A DNA stretch of 13,071 nucleotides from Acholeplasmataceae bacterium (GTDB lineage: Bacteria > Bacillota_I > Bacilli_A > Acholeplasmatales > Acholeplasmataceae), in contig JAUSOA010000038.1 of the NCBI GenBank assembly GCA_030656435.1, forward strand, positions 1 through 13,071, written 5' to 3'. Positions 6,683 through 13,071 of this stretch are shown here, one piece after another; the first letter of the stretch is position 1; every line of letters begins with the position of its first letter. The position numbers and the translations under genes were made by a program. The notes under the pieces are model-generated. The model ran no database searches. It was not told the origin of the DNA and worked only from the letters and a program-made list of their open reading frames with translations.

Positions 6683-6874
6683 ACATTTTAATTTAAATTA
6701 GGAAATAACTACCAATTGTGCGATTTTATTACATAAATTTCTAAAAATCATCTTAAAAAAGACAAATGGAATATAAAGAATCTGGCAACCCAGTTTCATT
6801 TTTTTAAAAAATCAGCGCATTTTGCACTTATTGATCAAAAAAACAGTATTTTTATAGAAATGTTTGATGAAAGA
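6683..6874. other. AT-rich intergenic stretch with no gene
   Basis: Between the divergent XRE-unit and metal-operon promoters I find no gene. A 13-codon frame at 6766-6807 has no SD site. There is a weak hairpin, CTGG-CAAC-CCAG (6782-6793), followed by a T-run then an A-run, too short a stem to call a terminator. A possible weak promoter is TTGATC (6831-6836) with TATAGA (6853-6858) at 16-base spacing. Confidence 0.5.
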
Positions 6875-6883
6875 TGATATTAT
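6875..6883 (+). promoter_or_regulatory. Extended -10 promoter of the metal-sensor operon
   Basis: TGATATTAT fits the TGnTATAAT extended -10 form with one mismatch and has no clear -35. It would start transcription near 6890, placing the inverted-repeat operator at the first transcribed bases, as expected for an ArsR-repressed operon. Confidence 0.4.
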
Positions 6884-6884
6884 A

Positions 6885-6914
6885 TATATGAATATATGAG
6901 CATGCGTTCATATA
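6885..6914. promoter_or_regulatory. Inverted-repeat operator for the ArsR/SmtB-type sensor
   Basis: TATATGAG (6893-6900) and GTTCATATA (6906-6914) form an imperfect 22-bp palindrome resembling the ATATGAA...TTCATAT operators of the SmtB/CzrA/CadC family. A second upstream half, TATATGAA (6885-6892), is an exact inverse of TTCATATA (6907-6914), so two overlapping sites share one right half. It ends about 12 bases before the start codon of the sensor gene. Confidence 0.65.
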
Positions 6915-6926
6915 AAAGAGGTAATC

Positions 6927-7286
6927 ATGAATAATTATCAGTGCGAATCAATTATCATCCACGATGATGCAATAAAGGAAGTTCAAAAACATTTATTAAA
7001 TAGCTATGACTTAGATCGTGTGAGTCTACTTTTTAAGGCTTTATCAGACCCAACACGCATTAAAATACTATTTGCCCTCGAAAAACAAGAACTTTGTGTA
7101 TGTGATATTGCAGTTATTCTAAAGATGACACAAAGTGCTATATCCCATCAACTCAAAACTCTAAGACAGGCAGATCTAGTTAGACCAAGAAAAGAAGGGA
7201 AAACAGTTTTTTATAAAATCGCAGATGAACACATCCATTTAATCTTCAGCCAAGCCCTTGTTCATGTCAAGGAGAAAAAACGATGA
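6927..7286 (+). CDS. cadC: ArsR/SmtB-family metal-sensing repressor, CadC-like
   Basis: This 119-residue winged-helix repressor should release its operator when it binds soft or borderline metals such as Cd, Pb or Zn. The winged helix spans about 30-100: FKALSDPTRIKILFAL (36-51), recognition helix TQSAISHQLKTLRQADLV (68-85) and wing KEGKTVFYKI (89-98). Two metal sites are visible by comparison with the family. The alpha3N site has Cys57-x-Cys59 in ELCVCD plus N-terminal Cys6, matching CadC Cys7, Cys58 and Cys60. The alpha5 site has Asp100, His102, His113 and Glu116, with exactly the spacing of SmtB Asp104, His106, His117 and Glu120. An SD site, AGAGGT, lies at about 6917-6922, and the palindrome immediately upstream suggests autorepression. 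It overlaps the ATPase gene by 4 bases. CzrA/ZiaR-type naming is also possible. Confidence 0.93.
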   Translation: MNNYQCESIIIHDDAIKEVQKHLLNSYDLDRVSLLFKALSDPTRIKILFALEKQELCVCDIAVILKMTQSAISHQLKTLRQADLVRPRKEGKTVFYKIADEHIHLIFSQALVHVKEKKR

Positions 7287-9385
7287 GAAAAATATTTGAT
7301 ATCAAAGGACTTGATTGTGCAAACTGTGCACAAAAAATTGAAAACGAATATAAAAAATTAGATGGTGTAAAAAAAGTCAGTGTCAACTATGCGAGAGAAA
7401 AAGTCTTTCTTGAAGGAGATGTTGAAAACTATACTGCCAAAAAACTAGAAATCATTGCTAAAAAAGTAGAGAAAGCAGTGACTGTTTACGATGAAAACAC
7501 AGAAGTAGAGTATGTTGACAAGCATTTATCTAAAGTACAATGGATTACCTATGGAATGGGGATGTTTTTCCTTATAACAGGGTTTCTTCTTGATATTCTA
7601 ATTCGAACATCAATTCATGAAATTGTAGCAATTCCTTTCTATTTAGCTGCATATCTAATCTTTGGTGGAGATGTTTTGACTAGAGCCTTCAAAAATGTTT
7701 TGAGGGGTAAGTTTTTTGATGAAAATTTCTTAATGACAATTGCTACCATCGGAGCATTTGCGATTTCAGAGTATGTTGAAGCCATTGCCGTTATGCTTTT
7801 CTTTCGAATTGGGGAGTACCTACAGGATATAGCAATTAGTCGATCAAGAAAAAACATTAAAGAACTGATAGACATTCGACCATCAATTGCACATTTGTCA
7901 ACAAAAGATGGTATCTTTGATATCCTAATTGAAAAACTTCATGTAGGGCAGTTAATTATTGTAAGACCTGGTGAAAAGGTACCAATAGATGGAATCATTA
8001 CCGAAGGAAGCTCTTGGTTAGATACTCAATCGATTACAGGTGAATCGATACCTAGAGATGCTTATGAAGGAACTGAGGTCATTTCAGGGTCTATTAATAT
8101 ATCTGGTTTAATCACAATTCAAGTCATGAAAACTTTCCAGGATTCCACAGTGAGTAAAATCATTGATTTCGTGGAAAACAATCAAGCAAATAAAGCAGAA
8201 GCCGAAAAATTCATAACGAAATTCGCGAAATTTTACACACCATTTGTTGTCGCGATGGCATTAATATTAGCTTTCATTGTACCTTGGGGACTCTCTATAT
8301 TTACAGCATCCACATTCTCTGAAGAATTTGTAATCTACTTTAGAAGAGCACTTATTTTTCTTGTCATTAGCTGTCCTTGTGCACTTGTACTCTCGATTCC
8401 ATTATCATTTTTTGCAGGTATTGGTGCAGCATCTAGAAAAGGTATTTTATTTAAGAGCGGAAGCGATTTAGAAATGATGAGCAGAGTCGATCATTTTGTC
8501 TTTGACAAGACAGGAACACTTACTCAAGGTAAGTTTAAACTGTTTTCAATCGTTTCAGGGGAACCAGAATTGATTCTAGAGTATGCAGCACACGCAGAAT
8601 ATCACTCTAATCATCCAATTGCAAAATCGATTATAGAAGCCTATGGTAAAGAACTAGATCCGAATGCAGTACTGTCTATTGGCGAAACCGCTGGTAAAGG
8701 AATGAAGGCCAATTATAAAGGGATTAACTTGCTAGTCGGCAATCATAAGCTTCTTGATGATCATAAAATTAAGTATATGAAGACCCATGAGATTGGAACC
8801 ATTGTCTATGTAGTTGCGAATAAAGAATATATGGGCTATTTAGTTATCAAGGATGTCTTGAAAAAACGTTCAAAGAAGTTGATTCAAGAATTAAAGAGAC
8901 AAAATAAAGAAATTACCATGATTACAGGTGATTATGAAACAGCAGCTATGGATGTTGGCTTTCATCTAGAAATTGAAAACTATTATGCAAATTGTCTACC
9001 AGAGGATAAAATTCATATCGTTGAAGAATTATCCAAAAAGTGGAAGGTTGCATTTGTTGGTGATGGAATTAACGATGCACCAGTGCTTGCGATTTCACAT
9101 TTAGGTATTGCAATGGGTGGTATTGGAAGTGATGCAGCCATTGAAGCAGCAGATGCAGTCATCATGAATGACGACCCCTATCAAGTGATTATTGCTCAAA
9201 GAATTGCCAAGAAAACGATGCGTATTGTCACACAAAATATTGTGATGGCATTAGGTATTAAAGGAGTTGTTTTAATTCTTGGTGCATTTGGTTTTGCAAG
9301 TCTATGGTTAGCCATATTTGCAGACGTCGGAGTATCCATTTTAGCTGTTGCAAATGCGATGCGAATCTTTAGAACAAAGGCTTAA
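7283..9385 (+). CDS. cadA: Zn/Cd/Pb-exporting P1B-type ATPase
   Basis: This inner-membrane pump exports divalent metals using ATP. In the 700 residues: one N-terminal heavy-metal domain with GLDCANC (9-15), about eight membrane helices (four within about 87-180, two at about 314-375, two at about 650-692), actuator TGES (252-255), transmembrane CPC (364-366), phosphorylation DKTGT (Asp408), HP motif (444-445) in the nucleotide domain, TGD (548-550) and GDGINDAP (593-600). CPC together with Asp681 in the last helix (DVG) marks the Zn/Cd/Pb group rather than the Cu group. AAGGAG (7269-7274) lies 8 bases before the ATG, which overlaps the sensor stop by 4 bases. Sensor and pump thus form a detoxification operon. 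The substrate cannot be narrowed further from sequence; zntA is an alternative name. Confidence 0.95.
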   Translation: MRKIFDIKGLDCANCAQKIENEYKKLDGVKKVSVNYAREKVFLEGDVENYTAKKLEIIAKKVEKAVTVYDENTEVEYVDKHLSKVQWITYGMGMFFLITGFLLDILIRTSIHEIVAIPFYLAAYLIFGGDVLTRAFKNVLRGKFFDENFLMTIATIGAFAISEYVEAIAVMLFFRIGEYLQDIAISRSRKNIKELIDIRPSIAHLSTKDGIFDILIEKLHVGQLIIVRPGEKVPIDGIITEGSSWLDTQSITGESIPRDAYEGTEVISGSINISGLITIQVMKTFQDSTVSKIIDFVENNQANKAEAEKFITKFAKFYTPFVVAMALILAFIVPWGLSIFTASTFSEEFVIYFRRALIFLVISCPCALVLSIPLSFFAGIGAASRKGILFKSGSDLEMMSRVDHFVFDKTGTLTQGKFKLFSIVSGEPELILEYAAHAEYHSNHPIAKSIIEAYGKELDPNAVLSIGETAGKGMKANYKGINLLVGNHKLLDDHKIKYMKTHEIGTIVYVVANKEYMGYLVIKDVLKKRSKKLIQELKRQNKEITMITGDYETAAMDVGFHLEIENYYANCLPEDKIHIVEELSKKWKVAFVGDGINDAPVLAISHLGIAMGGIGSDAAIEAADAVIMNDDPYQVIIAQRIAKKTMRIVTQNIVMALGIKGVVLILGAFGFASLWLAIFADVGVSILAVANAMRIFRTKA

Positions 9386-9414
9386 GTCAAAACCTAGTTT
9401 TGGCTTTTTTCTTT
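9385..9414 (+). terminator. Rho-independent terminator after the metal ATPase gene
   Basis: AGTCAAAAC (9385-9393), loop CTA, and GTTTTGGCT (9397-9405) make a 9-bp stem with one T-G pair, followed by TTTTTTCTTT. It begins at the last base of the stop codon and separates the metal operon from recG. Confidence 0.85.
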
Positions 9415-9429
9415 GGAAAACAAATAGAG

Positions 9430-9435
9430 TATAAT
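9430..9435 (+). promoter_or_regulatory. -10 element upstream of recG
   Basis: A perfect TATAAT lies 16 bases before the recG start, after the terminator. No good -35 exists at 16-18 bases upstream, where the sequence is the T-rich tail of the terminator. TTGGAA at 9413-9418 is too close (11 bases). An SD-like AGGTGA follows at 9442-9447. Confidence 0.5.
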
Positions 9436-9451
9436 AGTATTAGGTGATTAA

Positions 9452-11416
9452 ATGGAAATTAAGCTCGACTCAGTCAAGGGTATTGGACCTAGCATGCTAA
9501 GAATATTAAGAAATCAAGGACTATGGTCAACCTACGACCTTGTTTTAAACTATCCTAAGCGCTATGAAGACTTTTCAATCACTTCACTGGAAAAAGCTAA
9601 TGATAAAGAAACGATTACTACACATGCCACAATCATTAGTGAGCTAAAGCTTAACCGATTTGGCAAGGGAGGATTTGTTTCATTTAAGGCTAGAATTCTT
9701 GATAAAACCATTGATATCGTTGCCTTTGGAAAAGGATACTTGATTAAAAGCTTTGCAAAGGATGAAGAGGTAATCATCAAGGGAGTTTATCACTTATTCA
9801 AACGACAGATCAATGCATCCGCAGTGATCAAGGTCGATAAGAAGGTACCTCTTAAACCTATTTACGGTATCGAAGGTATTCACGATAAAACAATGATGAA
9901 TGTCATGGAAACCATTTTTCTTAACAATCAAGTTTCTATCTTTGAAACGATACCAAAGGAATACTTAGAAAAATATAAGCTTTTAAACCGCCTAGAGGCA
10001 TACCAAAAGCTTCATTTACCAAAAACTATTGAAGATATTCATCAAGCAGAAAGAAGATTTAAATACGAGGAAGCATTCTATCTTCAACTCAGACTAGCAT
10101 CTAAAAAAACAACCAATCACCCTAGACCCCCTAAGCCATACGATATCCAAAAGGTTAAAGATTTAATATCAACCATCCCCTTCGAGCTTACAGGAGATCA
10201 AAAGGAAGCTGTTAATGATATTTTTAGAGATTTTAAAAAGGATCACGCAAGCTACCGCTTAATTCAAGGTGATGTAGGATCTGGTAAAACAATGGTCGCC
10301 TTGATCTCTATATATGCAGTCATCACAGCAAATGAACAAGTCTCATTAATGGCACCAACAGAACTTCTTGCTAATCAGCATTATCAGTACTTCAAGAGTT
10401 TGATGAAGGATGCGAATATCGCTTTATTAACCAGTAAAACAAAAAATAAGATTCAATTAAAGGAAGATATTAAAAACGGTAAGATTGATTTATTGATTGG
10501 CACACACGCACTCATAGAAAACGACGTTATCTTTAAAAATCTAGGACTTGTAGTCATTGATGAGCAGCATAAATTTGGAGTCAACACCAGAGAAGAATTG
10601 ATCATCAAATCGAATGCTAAGGATGTCATCTATTTAACAGCTACCCCAATTCCTAGAACACTTGCTTTAATCGCTTTTGGTGACTCACATGTTTCAGTAA
10701 TCAAAGAAAAGCCTAAGCATAGAATTCTAATTGAAACCAAATATATTACTAAGGATCGAATTCAAGAAATGTATGATTTAATGCATTCCGCGATTATTAG
10801 AAAAGAACATATTTTTCTAGTCGTTCCAGCAATTACCTCAGAGCATGTCACAGATAACATTGAAACAGTCTACGAAGAAATTAAAGAAGAGTTTAGTGCT
10901 CCAATCTTTGTTCTTCATGGAAAGCTTCCATACGAAGAAAAAGAATTGATTATGGAGCAATTTATATACACACCAGGAAGCATTTTACTCTCAACGACAA
11001 TGATTGAAGTGGGTATCGATATTCCAACGGCTACATTCATCGGAATCTATGCTGCAGAATCATTTGGGTTATCGCAGCTTCACCAATTACGGGGTAGAGT
11101 CGGTAGAGGAAACAAACCGAGCTTTTGTTATCTTTTATCAACAAAAGAAGATATTGAAAGACTTGATTTGCTATCAAAGGTTAATGATGGATTCCAGTTA
11201 TCAGAATATGATTTAATCTCAAGAGGACCTGGAGATTTCTTAGGTGTTCAACAATCTGGTTATCTAAAGTTTAATTTCCTAGACCTAGCAACCGATTATC
11301 AAGTGCTAATTGAAGCACAAAAAAATGTGCAAGAGTTGCTTTCAAAGCCCGATTTCAAAACGAACACAGCTTACAAATATTTGAACAAGTATATGATAGA
11401 GTCAATTAAGATATGA
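9452..11416 (+). CDS. recG: ATP-dependent DNA helicase RecG
   Basis: RecG unwinds and remodels branched DNA such as stalled forks and Holliday junctions. The 654 residues are slightly below the usual 670-690. The N-terminal part holds the helix-hairpin-like VKGIGPSMLRIL (8-19) and the OB-fold wedge domain (about 55-130). The superfamily 2 motor follows: FELTGDQ (244-250), Walker A GDVGSGKT (273-280), DEQH (370-373), TATPIPRT (396-403), LLSTTMIEVGIDIP (512-525) and QLRGRVGRG (545-553). The RecG-specific end motif YDLISRGPGDFLGVQQSG (586-603) is intact. It is the first gene after the metal operon terminator. Seven bases separate its stop from the first possible plsX ATG, and the plsX extended -10 overlaps its stop codon. 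Confidence 0.96.
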   Translation: MEIKLDSVKGIGPSMLRILRNQGLWSTYDLVLNYPKRYEDFSITSLEKANDKETITTHATIISELKLNRFGKGGFVSFKARILDKTIDIVAFGKGYLIKSFAKDEEVIIKGVYHLFKRQINASAVIKVDKKVPLKPIYGIEGIHDKTMMNVMETIFLNNQVSIFETIPKEYLEKYKLLNRLEAYQKLHLPKTIEDIHQAERRFKYEEAFYLQLRLASKKTTNHPRPPKPYDIQKVKDLISTIPFELTGDQKEAVNDIFRDFKKDHASYRLIQGDVGSGKTMVALISIYAVITANEQVSLMAPTELLANQHYQYFKSLMKDANIALLTSKTKNKIQLKEDIKNGKIDLLIGTHALIENDVIFKNLGLVVIDEQHKFGVNTREELIIKSNAKDVIYLTATPIPRTLALIAFGDSHVSVIKEKPKHRILIETKYITKDRIQEMYDLMHSAIIRKEHIFLVVPAITSEHVTDNIETVYEEIKEEFSAPIFVLHGKLPYEEKELIMEQFIYTPGSILLSTTMIEVGIDIPTATFIGIYAAESFGLSQLHQLRGRVGRGNKPSFCYLLSTKEDIERLDLLSKVNDGFQLSEYDLISRGPGDFLGVQQSGYLKFNFLDLATDYQVLIEAQKNVQELLSKPDFKTNTAYKYLNKYMIESIKI

Positions 11417-11422
11417 TATAAT
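11414..11422 (+). promoter_or_regulatory. Extended -10 promoter for plsX
   Basis: TGATATAAT is a full match to the TGnTATAAT extended -10. The TGA of this element is also the recG stop codon. Transcription would begin near 11429, downstream of the ATG at 11424 but upstream of the ATG at 11448, so it bears on the choice of plsX start. No clear -35 is visible. Confidence 0.55.
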
Positions 11423-11447
11423 AATGAAGAATGAAAGTAGGGATAAT

Positions 11448-12455
11448 ATGATTCGTTTAGCAGTAGACGGTATGGGCGGAGATTACGCACCAGAGCCAAT
11501 CGTTAAGGGAACCTTAATGGCATTAGAGAAATTTGATAATATTGAAATCACTTTATTTGGTGATGAAACGAAGATGGCTCCATTTTTAAAACAACATCCA
11601 AGACTCCATGTTATGCATACTCCACACTATCTTGAGATGGGTGAAAAGGATCCAATCAAGCAGTACAGAAGTAATAAAGAGCTTTCTATGTTTATGGCAA
11701 TGCAACACGTTAAAGACGGTAAATCAGAGGCCGTAATTAGTGCTGGTCCTACACAGGCTTTAGTCGTTGGAGGACATTTTATCATTCGCAGAATGCCTGA
11801 AATGAGAAGAGTAGCAATTGCACCAGTCATCCCATCCTATGATGGAAAGGGAAGAATCTTATTGGATGCAGGTGCAAATGTTGATTTCAAGCCTGAGCAT
11901 CTACTTGATTTTGCAATCTATGCATCGATTATGTCAAACAAGGTTCTTCATATCAAAGAACCAAAGGTTGCATTAATCAATATTGGTACCGAAGATAGCA
12001 AGGGAAGAGATTTCGATAAAGAAACTTTCGCGTTACTCAAAGCAAGTCAAGATATTAATTTTTACGGAAATCTAGAACCAAAGGAATTATTAACAACAGA
12101 AGCTAATATCTTACTTTCTGATGGATTCACAGCAAACATCGTGATGAAAACCATGGAAGGTACTGCTAAGGGCATGGGAATGATCTTAAAAAGAGAACTT
12201 AAATCATCTATTTTTACAATGATTGGCGCACTATTCATGAAAAACGGATTGAAGAGATTTAAAAAATCATTTGATGCATCTGAAATTGGTGGAGCACTAC
12301 TCATGGGCTTCAGCTCAGTTGTAATCAAGGCTCAAGGCGCATCTAAAGAAAATGGTTTTTATAATGCAATTCGCCAAGCAAAAGAAATGGTAGAAGCCAA
12401 TGTTATTGGACTAGTAACAGAAACGTTATCTAAGAAGGAAGCTGTGGAAGAATGA
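11448..12455 (+). CDS. plsX: Phosphate acyltransferase PlsX
   Basis: PlsX makes acyl-phosphate from acyl-ACP at the membrane surface, feeding PlsY in phosphatidic acid synthesis. From ATG 11448 it has 335 residues and begins MIRLAVDGMGGDYAPEPIVKG, matching the family N-terminus. Further motifs are KDPIKQYRSNKELSM, ISAGPTQALVVGG, LLDAGAN, NIGTEDSKG, FYGNLEPKEL, DGFTANIVMKTMEG and the C-terminal region beginning GGALLMGFSSVVIKAQGAS. An upstream in-frame ATG at 11424 would add 8 residues but has no SD site and lies before the predicted transcription start. AGGGA at 11439-11443, 4 bases before ATG 11448, favours the shorter form. The stop overlaps rnc by 4 bases. Confidence 0.94.
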   Translation: MIRLAVDGMGGDYAPEPIVKGTLMALEKFDNIEITLFGDETKMAPFLKQHPRLHVMHTPHYLEMGEKDPIKQYRSNKELSMFMAMQHVKDGKSEAVISAGPTQALVVGGHFIIRRMPEMRRVAIAPVIPSYDGKGRILLDAGANVDFKPEHLLDFAIYASIMSNKVLHIKEPKVALINIGTEDSKGRDFDKETFALLKASQDINFYGNLEPKELLTTEANILLSDGFTANIVMKTMEGTAKGMGMILKRELKSSIFTMIGALFMKNGLKRFKKSFDASEIGGALLMGFSSVVIKAQGASKENGFYNAIRQAKEMVEANVIGLVTETLSKKEAVEE

Positions 12456-13071
12456 AAGCATTTTTAAAAATGCTAAATCTTCCATATAAAGATGAATCAC
12501 TTTACGAAATGGCTTTGACACATTCTTCGTATGCATACGAGAATCAAAGTGAAAGCAATGAAAAGCTAGAGTTTCTAGGAGACTCTGTTATTGGTGTATT
12601 GATGAGTGATTATCTTTATAAGGAAGATTTAGAAGATGAAGGACAGATGACCAAAAAAAGAGCTCAAGCTGTATGCAAGGAAGCTCATTTTAAATACGCA
12701 ACAAAAATTAAACTTAAAAACTATATTAAGCTAGGCAAAGGTGAACTTGCAAAAGGTGCTAATGAAGCAATGATTGCAGATGCATTTGAGGCACTTTTCG
12801 GGGCTGTCTATATCGACTTAGGATTTGAGGCAGTCTTAGACCTATTCAATAGAATTATCGTTCCTAACCTAAATATGGTATGGGATATCAAGGACTACAA
12901 GTCAGCACTTCAAGAATATATTCAAAGTGGTGATAAAAGAAGCATCAGCTATCATATTACAAGAGAAACAGGTCCATCTCATGATAAGGAATTTGAAGCT
13001 GCAGTTAGACTCGACAAGGAAATTATCCTTGGAGTAGGTAAAGGTAGAACAAAAAAAGAAGCAGAACAAAA
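12452..13071 (+). CDS. rnc: Ribonuclease III, 3' end cut by the window
   Basis: RNase III cuts double-stranded RNA in rRNA processing and mRNA decay. The first 206 residues are present. The nuclease domain has the signature NEKLEFLGDS (36-45), with Glu40 and Asp44, and ADAFEALFGAVYID (109-122), with Asp110 and Glu113; these four are the expected Mg-binding residues. A double-stranded RNA-binding domain starts around residue 147 with KSALQEYIQ and continues through the GPSHDKEFE motif to KGRTKKEAEQ at the edge, so only its last few residues are missing. The start is in an ATGA overlap with plsX, with GAAGGAA and GTGGAAG sequences upstream. Confidence 0.95.
   Translation, partial: MKAFLKMLNLPYKDESLYEMALTHSSYAYENQSESNEKLEFLGDSVIGVLMSDYLYKEDLEDEGQMTKKRAQAVCKEAHFKYATKIKLKNYIKLGKGELAKGANEAMIADAFEALFGAVYIDLGFEAVLDLFNRIIVPNLNMVWDIKDYKSALQEYIQSGDKRSISYHITRETGPSHDKEFEAAVRLDKEIILGVGKGRTKKEAEQ

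Noticed and set aside
6766..6807. A 13-codon leader peptide upstream of the metal operon
   Set aside because: It has no SD site and no metal-binding or attenuator-like composition, and the hairpin within it is only 4 bp.
6782..6807. A terminator or attenuator between the divergent promoters
   Set aside because: The CTGG/CCAG stem is too short, and the T-run merges into an A-run; no upstream gene on the plus strand needs it.
9413..9435. TTGGAA/TATAAT as a full recG promoter
   Set aside because: The gap between the boxes is only 11 bases, too short for a normal sigma-70-type promoter; only the -10 is retained.
11004..11216. A small gene inside recG in another frame
   Set aside because: It is a shadow frame over the conserved helicase motifs of recG and has no SD site.
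11424..11447. A longer N-terminus for PlsX
   Set aside because: There is no SD site before ATG 11424, it lies upstream of the predicted transcription start, and the family begins at the MIRLAVDGMGGD position.

Overview
The window is AT-rich and every gene reads cleanly in the standard bacterial code: TGA ends several genes and tryptophan is TGG. Shine-Dalgarno (SD) sites, TTGACA/TATAAT-type promoters, the CadC/CadA pair and the recG-plsX-rnc order point to a low-GC Firmicutes or Tenericutes-like bacterium. An Acholeplasma/Izemoplasma, Erysipelotrichia or clostridial relative is possible, but I cannot fix the genus from sequence alone. I found no mobile element, CRISPR array, tRNA or rRNA.

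Region 1 (1-5760, + strand) is an aromatic amino acid operon: DAHP synthase (5' end cut by the window edge), prephenate dehydrogenase, 3-dehydroquinate synthase, EPSP synthase, a free-standing chorismate mutase, shikimate dehydrogenase and chorismate synthase. All six junctions overlap by 4 to 14 bases, so the operon is probably one translationally coupled transcript. Together these cover the pathway from erythrose-4-phosphate and PEP to chorismate, then to prephenate and the tyrosine branch. The 3-dehydroquinate dehydratase and shikimate kinase steps are missing here. The operon ends at a hairpin (5796-5843) that can work in both directions.

Region 2 (5864-6690, - strand) is a two-gene unit facing the aro operon: a four-helix membrane protein of unknown role, then a 77-residue XRE-type regulator overlapping it by 8 bases. 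Its promoter is TTGACA-N17-TACAAT. It lies inside a 30-bp near-palindrome and is bracketed by two 19-bp direct repeats spaced 42 bp, which suggests an autoregulated switch. This is the least explained part of the window.

Region 3 (6875-9414, + strand) is a metal-resistance operon: a CadC/SmtB-type ArsR sensor keeping the ligands of both known metal sites, coupled by a 4-base overlap to a Zn/Cd/Pb P1B-ATPase. It is preceded by an inverted-repeat operator and closed by a hairpin terminator.

Region 4 (9430-13071, + strand) is housekeeping: recG (branched-DNA helicase), plsX (phospholipid synthesis) and the start of rnc (RNase III), cut by the window end. An extended -10 just after the recG stop supports the shorter plsX start at 11448.

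Overall the content is mostly recognisable core metabolism. I do not see a convincing new system. The best leads are the membrane protein/XRE pair with its operator array, and the dual-site metal sensor.
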